Of a stretch of DNA of 64,000 bases, positions 10,722 through 24,947 are shown in pieces. Position numbers and translations under genes: made by a program. The notes beneath the pieces are model-generated. The model was not told where the DNA came from. It did not search any database and worked only from the letters and a program-made list of their open reading frames with translations. Every line of letters starts with the position of its first letter. Position 1 is the stretch's first letter. Source of the DNA: Quercus robur (lineage: Eukaryota > Streptophyta > Magnoliopsida > Fagales > Fagaceae); assembly GCF_932294415.1 (NCBI RefSeq), contig NC_065535.1, forward strand, positions 68,875,362-68,939,361, in the 5' to 3' direction.

Positions 10722-12611
10722 CATGGCTATGTATAGCAGATTGCTTTATAGTTCTTATGCTACAATAAATTCCATGATAATTGTTATGCCAATTCTTTGA
10801 AGATAAAAAATCTCACCAAAGTGTACTTATAGGAACTTGTTTGGACTCGTCAAACTTCATAAGGTCGGAGATGTGAAACACAATTTATACATTATAAATA
10901 AATTGAAACTAAATAAAACTCACCAACATTCTACCTTTTTATACTGGAAAACCTATAAGGATCAGCCACTGCAGTTGGCTTTGATGCTCCAACAACCATT
11001 ATATAGTCCTAGGACATCATTCCAAATTTAGAGGTTAGAGCAAATGGCTAATAATTTACAAAGGAGCACAACAATCTCATAAAATCATAACAGTACATTT
11101 AAAAATATAAATAAAAAAATAAAAAGCGTACCTATTATGACCCATAGCCTCAATTCTCCCTTTCTCTTTTTTTTTTTTTTTCTTTATTTTGTTAGTAATA
11201 TGCACAAAATTTGTTGTATATCATAGTAAATGACATATTAGTCAATTCATGGAGTCATAATAGTAGTTAAGTTGTCTACAATCAAATTAATTTTTTATTT
11301 AAATAAATATATTTGGGAAATTTATATTATAACCAAATTAATCATTTGCATAGAAAAATCAATTTTTTACAACCATAGTATAGCTACTTAGATTTATCAC
11401 AACATGAGGACGGGAAAAAATTTTGAATGGAAAGATTTCACATCAAATTTAAAAGAGATTTCATCAAGCATATGTTATGCAACACCAAAAGAACACCTAT
11501 AGAATAGATTAATTCAAAGCAACCAAAAATGACGATTCAAGAGAAAACACTTACCATTTCATCTCATCAAGCAATTAAGTTCCCAACAGATAGGCCCATG
11601 AGTATAGGATATTGGCCAACAGCTTTGATGACCTTGAAATAAACTGAATTTCTGTATTTTGATTAAACAATGAGAAAAACAGTATAAGACCCAAGATAAA
11701 TAAATAAATAAATAAAAACAAACAAATTTCATCGAATAGTAGAGAGAGAAACCACCCCTTTAGAACCAAACACAATACTGAACATCTGCTAGATTAATGA
11801 ATGACTTTAATTACCAATCTTAAAACTATTAAAGGTAGCTTTTGCTTGCTTGCCAATTCTAGATCTGTCAACCAAACCAAAACTTACAATTGGAGAATGT
11901 ATACGTTTTCTAAAAGAATAGAATCAAAAGAAACCTAAAATCAAGTTCAAAGAATAGGTGCCATCCATAGAAGCCAATAATTCATTTTAAGTTGGAGAAA
12001 CATAATCCAAATAAATAAATAAAAATTGTTGGCAACTGTTGGAAATAAAGGAGAGATAATACTTGAATTTTCCTTGGAAATTACACAATTTGATTTTACC
12101 AAAAAGAGGTGGCAGAGATGAGGCGTAGACCAAGTCACTGTCTTGAGACAAATCGTGCCGTCAACGGTATATCTGATGCAGTTAGACAAATAGTTTTTGC
12201 ACGTTGTCCCTAGGAGACAACAGCCCAGTCACCTTGTTGATCATCATTGCGAGCCTACATTGCTCGTAAGATATAAGCTCTTTATAGAACTTTCTTTTCC
12301 CAGAAAATTTTGTAAAAGATAGAATATTTTTGTGAGTAGTAAGAAACAATAGATGGTAAGTGTTTAAGACAATAAAAAATTGTTTAAGTCTACAGCTTTT
12401 TAATTCAAAAATAAAAATGTGTTTGTCTGAAACTTTTTTTTCTTTCCATATATATAGAACCAGACATGTTGCTTGTCCTTAGCCAAAAAATAAAACGTTT
12501 GATATCAATTAAATAGTCATAAAGTTATTGAAATTAATATATATAATCAATAGCCTTCTTTATATTTATATAAAAAATATAATATAATATAATATAATAT
12601 ATATCTATTAG
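10722..12611. other. AT-rich spacer
   Basis: No gene recognised. Several short ORFs on both strands lack any family signature. Simple poly(A/T) and TAAA runs occur near 11170-11190 and 11697-11716, and an (ATAAT)n tract at about 12575-12605. Confidence 0.4.
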
Positions 12612-13928
12612 GCAGCATCGTTGGCTTCCGTCTGCTGGTAGTGGTTGTGTAATTTCACCCCAGCGGGACCAGTCCCTTCAGGTGGTCAGTGACTTGTTTA
12701 TGCCTGGAACTAGGAGGTGGGATGAGGAATTATTAGATTGTAATTTTTATCCGTGGGAGGCTGAGATAATTAAGGGTATTCATGTAAGTCAGGTAGTGGA
12801 TACGGATATGCTGGTTTGGCCCTTAACACCTGATGGTATGTATTCGGTTCGAAGTGCTTATCGACTGTACGGTGAAACTAGTAGACAAGCTTTGCCAAGT
12901 TCTTCGACTGGGGAGTGAGACAAAGGGCTGTGGAACGGTATTTGGAAACTCCGAGTTCCTCCTAAGGTTCGCCATTTTCTTTGGAGAGTGGTTCGTGATG
13001 CACTACCTACAAAGATTAATCTGTTGAAGTGGAATGTAGTGGCTGATGGTTTGTGTGAGCTTTGCCGTGAGTCTAATGAGGATAGTCTTCATGCTTTGTG
13101 GCTATGTGATATGGTGAAGGCCATTTGGATGTCTGATCAGAGTTTTTCTTTTCTACATTCCAAGCATTTTTCTAGTTTTACCAATGCTCTCTTGCTTCTG
13201 CGTAAGGAGGCTTCTCCTAGGTTGGTGGAGCATTTCATTATGGTTGCATGGTGCATTTGGGAGCGTTGAAATAGGGTAAGGTTAGGGCAGCAAGCTTGGG
13301 GGATTGGGGAGTGTGTCGGCATGCTTCTGATCTATTGAAAGAATTCCATGATGTGCATAAAAAGGTTCCTCGGTTGGCTGTCCGCAGCGGTGATTCTCGG
13401 TGAAAACCGCCGGCTTCTGGTTTGTATAAAATAAATTTTGATGGAGCTTTATTTAAGGAGCAGACTTGTGCAGGTCTCGGTGTGGTAATAAGGGATTCAG
13501 CAGAATTGATCATTGGTGCTTTGAGCCAAAAAATTAGATACCCAGGTTCTGTGGACATGGTGGAGGCTCTTGCTGCTAGTCAGGCCGTTGTTTTTGCCAA
13601 GGAGCTATGTCTTCAGTCTATGGTGGTGGAGGGTGATTCCTTACGGGTTATTCAAGCTTTAATTGATGATAGGCTTTCGAGGACTATGTTTGGTAATGTT
13701 ATTGCTGATATACATAGTTTAGTTTCTAACATTGATTGTAGTTTTTGTCATGTTAAGAGAGAGGGAAATAAACTTGCTCATGCCCTCGCTCGTAGAGCAG
13801 TTGTATCTGTTGACTCTAATGTGTGGTTAGAAGAGCTACCACGTGATTTGGAGGATATTTTCCAGTTTGATTTGCATTAATAAATTTTCTTACCAATTTC
13901 TCAAAAAAAAAAAAAAAAAAAAAAAAAA
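12612..13928 (+). pseudogene. 5'-truncated plant L1-type LINE (zf-RVT + RNase H)
   Basis: This is the 3' part of a LINE ORF2. The sequence from 12682 reads WDEELLDCNFYP..EIIKGIHVS, then the plant zf-RVT domain (KVRHFLWRVVRDALPT, CELCRESNEDSLHALW..C). A separate ORF (13422-13880) carries an RVT_3 RNase H: FDGA, VEALAA, EGDSLRVI, GNKLAHALAR hold the acidic catalytic set. Stops at 12916 and 13267 and frame changes near 13320-13420 break the reading frame. The endonuclease and the reverse transcriptase core are missing from the 5' side. A 26-A tail (13903-13928) follows the last ORF. No target-site duplication was found. RVT_3 also occurs in stand-alone plant genes, but the zf-RVT neighbour and poly(A) make a LINE far more likely. 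Confidence 0.9.
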
Positions 13929-15302
13929 GTGAAAGATAGGGTGTTGAGGGCCAAAATGTAATTGAGGATTTGGGCCTTAAAAGGAAGGGAAATTCGGCCC
14001 AATAAGATGGAAAAGGAGATTTGAAGGCCCAAGGAGGTCCAGTAAGGAAAAAGAGAACAAAAAAGCAAAGGAGTCTGTGGAGACAGAAGATTCAGGCCTA
14101 GGACATGGGCTCTCTGGCCTCAAAGAAAGGATCCTAGAAAAAGGCTGGGATGTGCTTAATAGGACGCGGATGGTTCAGGAGATGACATGGGGGAAGACAC
14201 ACGCACCTCAAAGTCAAAAGAAAGGAAACAAAAGAGGTCCTGTCCAGATCAAATCCTTGGACCCAGGTAGTGATAAGGATAGATGGGGGTCCCATGACCA
14301 ACGCCTGATAAGAAAGACCAAGAACCAAGGATCTCAGACGAAGCAGAGGGGGTGAAAAAATGGTAATAGAATCTTGACATTTCTTATTATTCTATGTGTT
14401 TTGGATGCAGAAAAAAATGGTTTTGCTGTTTCTGAATTTGACTAGCTTCATAGCTGTGAGATGACATAACGTGACCATGCATGGTGGTGGTACCCTGGTA
14501 TTGGATAAATTCATGCGTGCATTTCAGATTGCCAGTGGGGAACATATGGCGGCTACTTTCCATTTCCCCTCAATTTCAGCTTTTACATGATATTTTTGTT
14601 AAGCCCCTTTCATATTGCCAATATTTGTGTATGTGATATAGGAGGAAAAGAAAGACGACAAATACAAGTGCACTTTTCTAAAGTTCATGTATTCTTTCTG
14701 AATCTCCTTGATTATCTTTTTTATTTTTTTATTTTTTATTTACCGTCTCGTGAAGATGTGATTTAAATTAGGGTATTGCTTTGTTATTTGAAATCCAAGG
14801 AATGTGATTGTGCTTTTGTCCTTAACTAAATAACTAGTTCCCAAAATATTATATTTTGGGCTTAAAAGATGACAAATTAGAGTAATCAACTTATGTAACA
14901 TCCTTTTATCAACTAATTTTCGAGATCCTTACAATACAAATATCTATTATACGTACCCAAACAATTAAGCTTTTAGTGATGTTTGGACTAAAAGATGGTA
15001 ATAGGATGGTTTAGGGTCGGATCAGGAGTACCTTGTACTTGACTCATCCCTTCTTCGAGTTGGGTGAAACCCACATGAGGAACAAGTGGAGTTGATGGGG
15101 GCAAGAAAAGTTAGAGATATTTTTCCATCTCTAATGAGTGGACTTCAATATTAACAAGGTGGAGATGAAAGAGAAATGAAATAAAATTATAACAATACAA
15201 GAGAGAAAACAATTATTTTGGGGATGATAAGAGAAAATGTAAAATATATATATATATATATATATATAATTAATAGAATATGTAAAAAAATGGATTAAAT
15301 TA
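13929..15302. other. Unclassified transposon-like segment, then AT-rich spacer
   Basis: The stretch 13935-14360 is purine-rich with repeated 'ggcccaa', 'aggcccaaggagg' wording like plant LTR-element leader regions, and holds a 92-codon ORF (14077-14355) with no recognisable domain. The rest is AT-rich, with a (TA)n run at about 15245-15269. No gene recognised. Confidence 0.35.
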
Positions 15303-15718
15303 GGACAAAATTTAGCTACAAAATTAGTTGTACCCTAAAGGAACAACCTTACTCAATATATATATATATATATATATATTTTATTGGAGGTGAATTTTGA
15401 CAAATCTACCATTGGATTACATTTTCTACTTATATCCTCCATGCTTGTAAAATTTCTAGAAAAATTAAAAATCAATAATTATGCCATTAATAAATAGTTT
15501 AAATTGTAAATTTTTGTAGTTTAAAATTATGCATAAAATATAATTTTATAGATTATAAAGTAAATAATATTTTATTGACACAGAATTTAACATGTGTATT
15601 AAGAGCGTAAAGAACATACAATCCAACGTATAAATATTTAAAATATATAGTAATGTTTATGATATTAAGTAAGGTTGTAACCTTAGATTAAAACTAATTT
15701 TATAACTAAACTTTGTCC
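15303..15718 (+). mobile_element. MULE-like MITE, GGACAAAGTTTAG family
   Basis: Left end GGACAAAATTTAGCTACAAA and right end (inverted) GGACAAAGTTTAGTTATAAA match over about 28 bp. The flanks are ATTAAATTA (15294-15302) and ATTAAAGTA (15719-15727), a 9-bp duplication with one mismatch. The 416-bp interior is non-coding and contains a (TA)n tract. It is the clearest of four copies here. Confidence 0.82.
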
Positions 15719-15724
15719 ATTAAA

Positions 15725-15762
<38 letters not shown>
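15725..15762. repeat. (TA)n microsatellite
   Basis: Uninterrupted TA dinucleotide run overlapping the right target duplication of the MITE. Confidence 0.9.
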
Positions 15763-15765
<3 letters not shown>

Positions 15766-16036
15766 CCTCATTAGCTCTTCAGGATAGGGAAAATTTACTT
15801 AAGTAGAGCGGGTCATATAGGATCGGGAATATTTGTTACCCTTATGATGCTTGTAGATTTTTTTTTTTTTTTGGCAAAATAGAAATGTTTGAAAGTTGTC
15901 ATGGGAAATAACTTATTTTGAAAATCTTGTCTTAATTAACAAAATAATTTTTAAAATGGTATTGTTAAGTAATAATAGCCGCGATGTTTGTCAAGTGATA
16001 ATAATGTTGGGTTTGCCAAGAATCTTGTTGTTCAAT

Positions 16037-17414
<1,378 letters not shown>

Positions 17415-17422
17415 TGTTCAAT

Positions 17423-17471
<49 letters not shown>

Positions 17472-17571
17472 CAACAAATAGGTTTAGGGTTCAAATCATC
17501 CTCTTGATATTGAAATATTAAAAAAAAAAAAATAGTATTGATGAAGAGGTGGGGTGAAAATAAAATCTAAG

Positions 17572-18987
17572 GTTTGAAAGTTGTCATGGGAAATAACTTA
17601 TTTTGAAAATCTTGTCTTAATTAACAAAATAATTTTTAAAATGGTATTGTTAAGTAATAATAGCCGTAATGTTTGTCAAGTGATAATAATGTTGGGTTTG
17701 TGATAACGCCTTAAAATGTATACTTGTTATATATTTATATGAGCGTTATCTCCTTATTACTATGCTTAATTTGTATAATTAAGTCATGATTTGCATTAGT
17801 CTCTATTATTTATCTTTACATAATTTCTTGAATAAGATACTATTCATTATGTGTAATTTTCTACTTTCAGGAAATCATGTGAGAAAGATGAGTTTACAGG
17901 AATTTGTGAGAGAATGGAGGCCAAACTAGAATTAAAGTGGCGCTAAAGGACCATGCCTAAATGTCTAAGGAGGTGCAGCTGAAGTGCTTGGATCGTCTAC
18001 CATGATTGGAAGCTTCAAATAAGGAAAGAAATCAAAGAGATAGAATCTGAAAAGGAAAAATCTAATTTGAGCACTGATCAGTATTTTGGGCGTATCTCTC
18101 TCCTCAAAAATCCAATTGACACAAGGCCAGACGGGTTGGAACCGTGACTTAAATATCTACAATTTTCCAGTTTTGAGTTTTTCGAAATTCTCAATTTTTG
18201 AAGGCCGAAATTAACTCACAAATTACCACTGTAAACCTGGACGGAAATTAAAATAGTAAATGTTTTATTTTCTTTGGACACTTAGACATGAGGGTTTTGA
18301 AGAGAGGCTGTGTAAAACGAATTTTGGCAGAGAAAACCTTTTATTTTTCTTTCTCTAATGGTAGCCTAAACTTTTTGCTAGGACTAGGGGTTATGTTTCT
18401 TCTATACGGTATGAATATTCAATGTGATTCTTTTTAGGATTTTATCAACAATATATTTGATTGTTCAATTAGATTTCTTTTGATGTATTAGTTCTTTCAT
18501 GATTTCAATAAGCTCAATCATGTTTTTCTTATTGTTTAAAGGAATTTCTAATAGTTTCAAATAGAAATCAGGTTTTAAAGTGAATGAGTTTTTTTGAAAA
18601 CTTTTCTAACCGCATTATCAATCGAGGTTATCATGCGTTCTTGAATTGTCTCAGTTCAACCGAATCATAAGTTTTTAATTGTATAAGAACAATCAATTAT
18701 GAAATAAATATTTTCTTAGATCACAAAGAATTTCATATCGATATAGGGAAACACCCCGATGCCCTAGTATTTATATTATTGATTAAAATCAGTTTTTATT
18801 ATTATTCTTGTTAACAATCACCAAGCAAAAGTATTTTTCTTCTTCACTCAAATTGTTATTTAATTATATTGTCTTTGAATTTACCCTGCTCCTTGTGGTT
18901 CGACCTCGATACTCCGAGAAATATATTGCTACGATCTCCTGCACTTGGGAGTGAGCAAGCAGTTTGCCAAGAATCTTGTTGTTCAAT

Positions 18988-19027
<40 letters not shown>

Positions 19028-19131
19028 TATTTTCAACAAATAGGTTTAGGGTTCAAATCATCCTCTTGATATTGAAATATTAAAAAAAGAAGAAGGTAAT
19101 TATGAAGAGGTGGGGTGAAAATAAAATCTAA
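17572..19131. repeat. Tandem duplication, unit B (contains a solo-LTR-like insertion)
   Basis: This is the second copy of the duplicated unit. Without the insertion at 17701-18961 and one target copy it is about 294 bp. The 5' portion (to 17700) differs from unit A by very few bases. It includes a (TA)n tract at about 18990-19023 matching the one in unit A at 17426-17452. Confidence 0.88.
17701..18961 (+). mobile_element. Probable solo LTR (1261 bp)
   Basis: The insertion starts TGATAACGCC and ends GAGCAAGCA, so it has TG..CA ends. It is flanked by GTTTG at 17696-17700 and 18962-18966, the 5-bp duplication made by LTR retrotransposon integrase. The uninterrupted target survives in unit A. 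No primer site, polypurine tract or pol coding is present, so I infer recombination between the two LTRs of a full element. The 3' part ('gtggttcgacctcgatactcc') is a type seen in plant gypsy LTRs. Confidence 0.8.
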
Positions 19132-19640
19132 GGTTTATCAAATATTGTCATTGATGATGCAAAAAATCTTCAGTGGGTCGAATGGTCCTCACGTGCTCTT
19201 AACGGAACTTACGAAACAAAAACACAGAGAAGATCTTACAGAGAGTACCGATGTACCGGCCAAATACCTTCCGAAGATTAAATTAGAAAGAGAATTTCTA
19301 TAACTCTAGAGTGTCAGAGTTGGGGAATTATGCGTACCTTGATTTATGAGGGCTTTGGAGTTTTTATAGTAGTATAGAGCTGACCTCTATTTCTTGACAG
19401 AGAAGGTATTTCCTTGTATAGAATATTCTCATTAATACTCGTATTTTATGGAATCTTTTCCTTGTAGGGATTTCTTTGATTATGGTTGAGCGTAGAATGC
19501 AAGATATTTCCATACTAGGATTCTTGGAGACCACTCATGCCACGTAGGTGCCCCATGGCTTCAACAAACCGTCTCCCTTGGATCCGTCTACCTTAAGGAG
19601 TCCATCTGTCACCCTGCCTCTCCGTCCAGGTTATGAGTCC
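19132..19640 (-). mobile_element. Fragment of a gypsy-type LTR
   Basis: Read on the minus strand there is a TATA-like CTATAAAAACTCC (around 19365), then 'aaggtacgcataatt' and a 'ttggccggtacatcggtactc' stretch, which resembles the R-U5 region of plant Ty3/gypsy LTRs. The ends are not defined. Confidence 0.5.
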
Positions 19641-21340
19641 GTCTACTAGTTTTTTGGTTGGTAGAATAACTAGGCCATCTCTTTTGGCGACTCCATCACT
19701 TATGACTCCCTCTGTTAATTGGATTTGTCTACTTTAGGATTTATCCCTATCAGTCATCTTGAGCAAAGAGTTGATGAAGTTGTTGGTTAACAAAATATGT
19801 ATTTCTTTAATTAGTATTGTTCGGTTTTTCTTAGGGTATATATATTCACAGTATATATATTCATGGCAATCAATATTGTAAAAGATCTAATGCACTCCCC
19901 ACCCCCCCCCCCCCCAAAAAAAAAAAAAAAAACGCAACCGTTGGTGATTGCAATGTTTGGAATTAGAAGATTGACATCAAAATATTTAACGCAGCCTCCT
20001 TGCTCTATAAAATGATTTAAACTCTAGTAGCTAATATTGAATAATTCCTTAGCCCTGATTTACTAGGAAAAAAGAAAAAGAAAAAAAGAAGGTCAGTCAT
20101 GATCCTTATGAGTTGTGACTGACCTTTTTTAGTATACTCTACAAAATTTAGTTGATCCTCATCAATTTAGTTGATTCTCATGTGACTTGTTGAATTCGAT
20201 TTGCCAAACTAAACAAGTTCAAGTTTCATTCAAGTTCTCTCAGTGAAGTTGGGTTGGACAATTCTACTCTAGAAGGAGATTCTGAAATAATCATCAATGC
20301 TATAAAGAATTAATGGTGATATGTTTACTTTTGTTTTTAATTAGTCATTTACTTAAAGACACCTTGTCTTATGTAAACTCTTCTCTCATACCTTTAAGTA
20401 AGATAAGTAGTAAGAGATGCCTTAACTAGGAGAGCTAGATTATCTTTCCTATTTTTAGTTTGGATGAAATCCGTTCTTACAAAATATTATCAATTTTGTT
20501 AACACCGATTTATTTGCTATCTGAATAAAATTTCATTGACAATTTTCTAAAAATAAAAGTCCTATAAAAAAAAAAAGTTCATTCTTCAAGTGCCAAGATT
20601 TTTGTAGTGCAATAACCTTTTGATATTTTTAATGAAAACTAGTCTCATCACATGCGCTCCGAATATGCCATGAGACTCTTTTTTATTATTATTTTGAGTT
20701 TAATGTAGTTTTTCAATTTAAATTTATCTATTTTTAGTGAGATTACACATGAATGAATTTTTAAGAAACTAAAATTTAGGATTTGAAAATAAGTAAACGG
20801 CTAGATTTAACGTATGCTAATTTTTTTTTAAAAAAAAATGTATTAAACATGTTTGAGAAATATATTCAAATAGAGAGTGTGCTAATATTTAGAAAAAAAA
20901 AATTATCTAATAGTTTTTTAATTTTGTTGAATTACAATTTTAACTCTATTTTTTTATTTTTTAAGAATAAGAATTATCTAATTAAATTAGGGGTATTTTT
21001 GACATTTTATTGAAATTATAACTAGCTTTTTAAATCCTCTAAAAATTAACTTTTAAATCCTTTTTTCCTCATATTATAACTATCAAATTACCATTGAAAA
21101 AGAAAAAGAAAAAAAATAAGGGTTTCATCCAAATGATTAGACCAACTGACCCATTATCCATGATTGTTGGCAACGTGGGAAAACATTTCCGCTTCAGAAT
21201 TACTAGTTTTTGAATATCGATTAGACGAACTGACTGACCAAGTCAAAGAAATAGCCAAAACCTCTCCCACTACCTTCATGTCCATCCACTCTCCCCTGTA
21301 ACTGACTCATCTCAAGCACTACTTCACACCCACGCTCTCT
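19641..21340. other. Spacer upstream of the phytocyanin gene
   Basis: AT-rich sequence with a poly(C)/poly(A) run near 19903-19932. No gene or bounded element recognised. The last 300 bp probably holds the phytocyanin promoter. Confidence 0.4.
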
Positions 21341-21352
21341 GGCGGATTCCCC

Positions 21353-21362
21353 TTATTATAAG
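21353..21362 (+). promoter_or_regulatory. TATA-like box of the phytocyanin gene
   Basis: TTATTATAAG lies about 140 bp before the ATG, a normal plant promoter-plus-leader spacing. The pyrimidine/CA-rich leader follows. No transcript data. Confidence 0.45.
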
Positions 21363-21493
21363 CCAATAATATCACAAACTCCCACTATTATTACTCACAT
21401 ATCACACCCTCAAAACTCCGTGTTTCTACTCAACTGATCTCTTCCTTTAGCATATATCCTAGTCTCTTCTGAGAGCCTTTGCAAAAGCTTCCA

Positions 21494-22511
21494 ATGGCTT
21501 CTTTCTCCAAGAGTTCCACCACAGTTCTAATTGTGTTCTTGTTTACCGTATTCTGCACTCTTCACAATTTCTCAGTCTCTTCCTTTGAGTTCGAAGTTGG
21601 AGGCACCCATGGTTGGGTAGTCCCACCAGCCAATGACAGCAAAATCTACAATGACTGGGCCTCAGAAAACCGCTTCCAAGTTGGTGACACTGTCCGTAAG
21701 TATACACAAACATGCATTCACAATCACATGCACTCACAATCACTTACACTTAACTAGTTTGATGTTTATGCTTTCAGTAGGTCTATATAAACACAACTTT
21801 TTTCCAAAAAAAAAAAAGAAAAAAGAACAGTAAACAAAAAGTGGTATCAATGATGATCTCATGTAAAATCAACAACAATTTGCTAAGGTATGAAAAAGTT
21901 GTGAAAAAGTATTGGGTCTATTGCACTTCAAACATGCATTCATATATTATACACGTGTTTAACTAGTTTGATGTTTATATTTCCAGTAAGTCCATATACA
22001 CAACTTTGTTCATAATCACTGTGGTGTAGACAGTAAAATGGTATCAATGATAATCCATGTAAAAATCAATAACAATTCATCACTTCTTTTGGTTGCAAAA
22101 AAGTTGTGCAATATATTTGTGTCTACAATGTGTTTCTTATATATTTTGGTGCTTGTGTTTTCTTTTTTGTACACAGGTTTTAGATACAGGAAGGACTCAG
22201 TTATGGAGGTGAATGAGACAGAGTATAAGAGGTGCAATTCCTCTCACCCCAACTTCTTCTCCAACAATGGGAATTCAGTTTTCAGGTTGAATCAGCCGGG
22301 TCCTTTCTACTTCATCAGTGGAGTATCCGGGCACTGCGAGAAGGGTCAGAGGATGATCGTAAAAGTGATGTCACATGAGGAAGAGTCTCCATCTGGTGAT
22401 GGTGGCGGCAAATCATCATCTGGTTCCCATGTTGCAGTTTCTTCACTTGGAGTCTCTGCATTAGTCTTTCTTCAGTTTGTGTTGTCATTTGTTGCTTCTA
22501 ATGTTATATAG
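21494..22511 (+). CDS. Early nodulin-like protein (phytocyanin), 2 exons
   Basis: Exons are 21494-21695 and 22177-22511, joined across a GT..AG intron (gtaagt..acacag) into 178 aa. A short ORF start just upstream is ignored because ATGGCTTCT begins a clear signal peptide (residues ~1-30). The plastocyanin-like domain covers ~32-133, with two Cys (87 and 121) placed for the conserved disulfide. The blue-copper ligands are not all there: the first His position reads KDSV, and the ligand Cys of the FIC motif is Ser (FISGVSGHC). The protein is therefore an ENODL that should not bind copper in the usual way. A Ser/Gly-rich linker (~137-151) and a hydrophobic tail (~153-178) suggest GPI anchoring at the plasma membrane. 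Family members act in cell-wall and arabinogalactan-related signalling and in reproductive development; the specific role is not known. Confidence 0.93.
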
Positions 22512-23110
22512 TCACCCTAGTGTTATGCTAGGTGGGAAGTTATTTAGTTCTATTGTCCAGTTTTTTAATTTTTAGGGTTTCATAAGACTAAGTTATTTTT
22601 TTGTTCAGAGATGTTATTGTAAATCTAACGTGGGATTTGTTTAGACCTCTGATGATGGAATCTGTCTTTTCTTTAATTTTTCATGTGCTTTGCTTTATAA
22701 TTATATCTTGAAAAATGTGATATATAAAAGGATAACAAGTTGAGGAGACTTCAGGAAGTTACCAATACAAATATAATATGATTGTTTTATAAGAATATAA
22801 TGTAAAATTTGTGATTAAAATAGTGCATGTATTATTTAATAATATTTTATATTTTTATAAATTTTATGTAATGGAACATATAATGTATTTTGCATTTAAC
22901 AAAAATCAACAAAAATACTACAATGAAAATTTTAATTTATTAAAAAGATTTAAATTATATAATTATATTATTGTTTTATATAAATGGAGAAAATGTTATT
23001 AAAAATGAATTTTTTTAAATATATCATAATCAATTAACCAATTTGAACATATCTAAGAATATTAATATATAGACACACACACACCCTTATTCCATGGAAT
23101 ATAAGTAACA
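22512..23110. other. 3' flank of the phytocyanin gene, then AT-rich spacer
   Basis: Probable 3' UTR to about 22690, then very AT-rich DNA with a short (CA)n run near 23073-23083. Nothing else seen. Confidence 0.45.
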
Positions 23111-23124
23111 TGTTATATTAACCT

Positions 23125-23310
23125 ACAAAAAGAATCAATTTAAGGCCCAAATAGTCCAAGGTGGACCGATTTAAATTGAAGTGGACTAAATAGACTAAAG
23201 TGAATTGGATTAGACCGAAGTGTAATGATATGACCAAATGGACTGAATAGGACCGAAGCAAAACGAAATTAAGGACCGACTGAAGTGGATCGAATTGGAC
23301 TGAATGGATC
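23125..23310. repeat. Degenerate tandem 'GGACCGAAGTGGA' repeat
   Basis: A 10-16 bp motif built on 'tggactgaa/gaccgaag' recurs roughly every 13-18 bp about ten times. It is too degenerate to give a fixed period and has no coding meaning. Confidence 0.6.
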
Positions 23311-23380
23311 AAAATACTACGTTGATGTGCTTAAAAAGAGCATAACAACAATAAATGTTACGTTTTAGTTTTTAAATATA

Positions 23381-24663
23381 CTAGCCGCGATCCCGCGCGT
23401 TGCGTGTGATAATTGTTTTTATAGTGGTTTTATTAAATATTTTTTATAATTTAAACTAATCTAGTAATGAGTAATGTATTTTGTAATTATATTTTTATTT
23501 ATTATAGGAACAATCATAAATGTAATATAGGAACAATACAAAACATATAAAAAAAACGTAAACTAAAAAAAATTAAAAAAACTTAACAATGACTAATTGA
23601 ACCAATATTAGGATAAAATTTTGTTTTTGATAATCTATTAAAGTTATTTTCTTTGTAGAAATTATAATTCTGGCCACCCAACGCATATTATCAAATAAAT
23701 AATTATTAGCTAAATCTACGAATTAAATTTCTATACATGCATTGTTATAAAATAATAATAATTAAAATAAAATTGCAAAAGTTAAAATTTGTCACTCATC
23801 CGATTATTTTCGTTTGGCTAACCTTTACTTTTCTTTAAATGAATGGCATTATAGAGTACTTCTAATACAACTATTAAGAGTACTTTGCCCACCACAAAGG
23901 ATTAAAAAATAAACAAAAATTAGTAAAGTCTCATAGTTTAACATCTAAATTGAGCACTATAAAAAATCATGCTATGTAACAGAATAAATACTAAATTATC
24001 CAAATCATGCTATGTAATAGAATAATATTATTTTTTTATATGCTATATTTAATTCTTTAGAACACAATAGGATAACATTTAACAATAAAAGAGAATTTAA
24101 AAAAAAAAAAAAAAAAAACCAACAACAACAACAACAATTTAAATAACAAAACTAAATCGCATTAACCCAAAATAGAGTTTTAAAAAATATAAAAAATTAT
24201 CAACCTAAAGTAGAGATGCAAGAAAAAAAAATCCACCAAAAATTTAGAGAGAGAGAGAGAGAGGGAGGGAGGGAGAGAGAGAACTTTTTTTTTTTTTTTT
24301 TGGGTGAGGGAAAACTATGCATAAAATAGAAGAGATAGTGACAAATTTATAATAAAAGAGTGTGAATAAGAAGAGACAAAAATAAAGAAAAATGAAGGGA
24401 AAGAGGAAGAATGATATTAATGTAGAGGGTAGTGGGGAGATAAAAAAGTAAAGGAGGAAGAAAGATTGAAGAAGTAGTGGGAAGATGAAATGGTAAGGAA
24501 GAGAGAGGTTGGAGAAGTATAAATATTAAAAATGTAAATGTTAAAAACAATTATAGGAAAATTGGAAAAAAAAAAAAATGATGGAGACACTGATGTGGCT
24601 CAACTGGAGCGTAGCAACCATAAATGCTACGCTTCAACTTTTAGATATATATAAATATATAGA
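23381..24663 (-). mobile_element. Non-autonomous Helitron, copy 1
   Basis: Read on the minus strand it starts TCTATATATTTATATATA at 24663 and ends at 23381 with a GC-rich hairpin-forming stretch (GCGCGGGATCGCGG) followed by CTAG. The base before TC is A and the base after CTAG is T, the AT insertion signature of Helitrons, with no target duplication. It has no RepHel coding. The interior has (GA)n near 24248-24281 and is homologous to the copy at 43073-44417. Confidence 0.8.
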
Positions 24664-24910
24664 TTAACTGCATTGACATCAAACAACACTCTTTGAGGTT
24701 TTAGAGTACTTGACGCTTTTAGTTGCATATCCTCAACCTATATATATAACATCTGTTTGTCTTGTTTGTGAAGCTTCATTCCCAATTTCTTCAATTTCAA
24801 ATTTCTTTTGTTCACTTGAATCAGTCATCTTAATTTCTTCGATATCAATCTCCATACCATGATGCTCTGACGCTATTTCACTATTTCATTTTCACTTGTT
24901 TCTTTTGCAA

Positions 24911-24947
<37 letters not shown>

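Noticed and set aside
11575..12189. Two minus-strand ORFs in the spacer
   Set aside because: No family signature, low-complexity Phe/Leu composition, no splice or promoter support.
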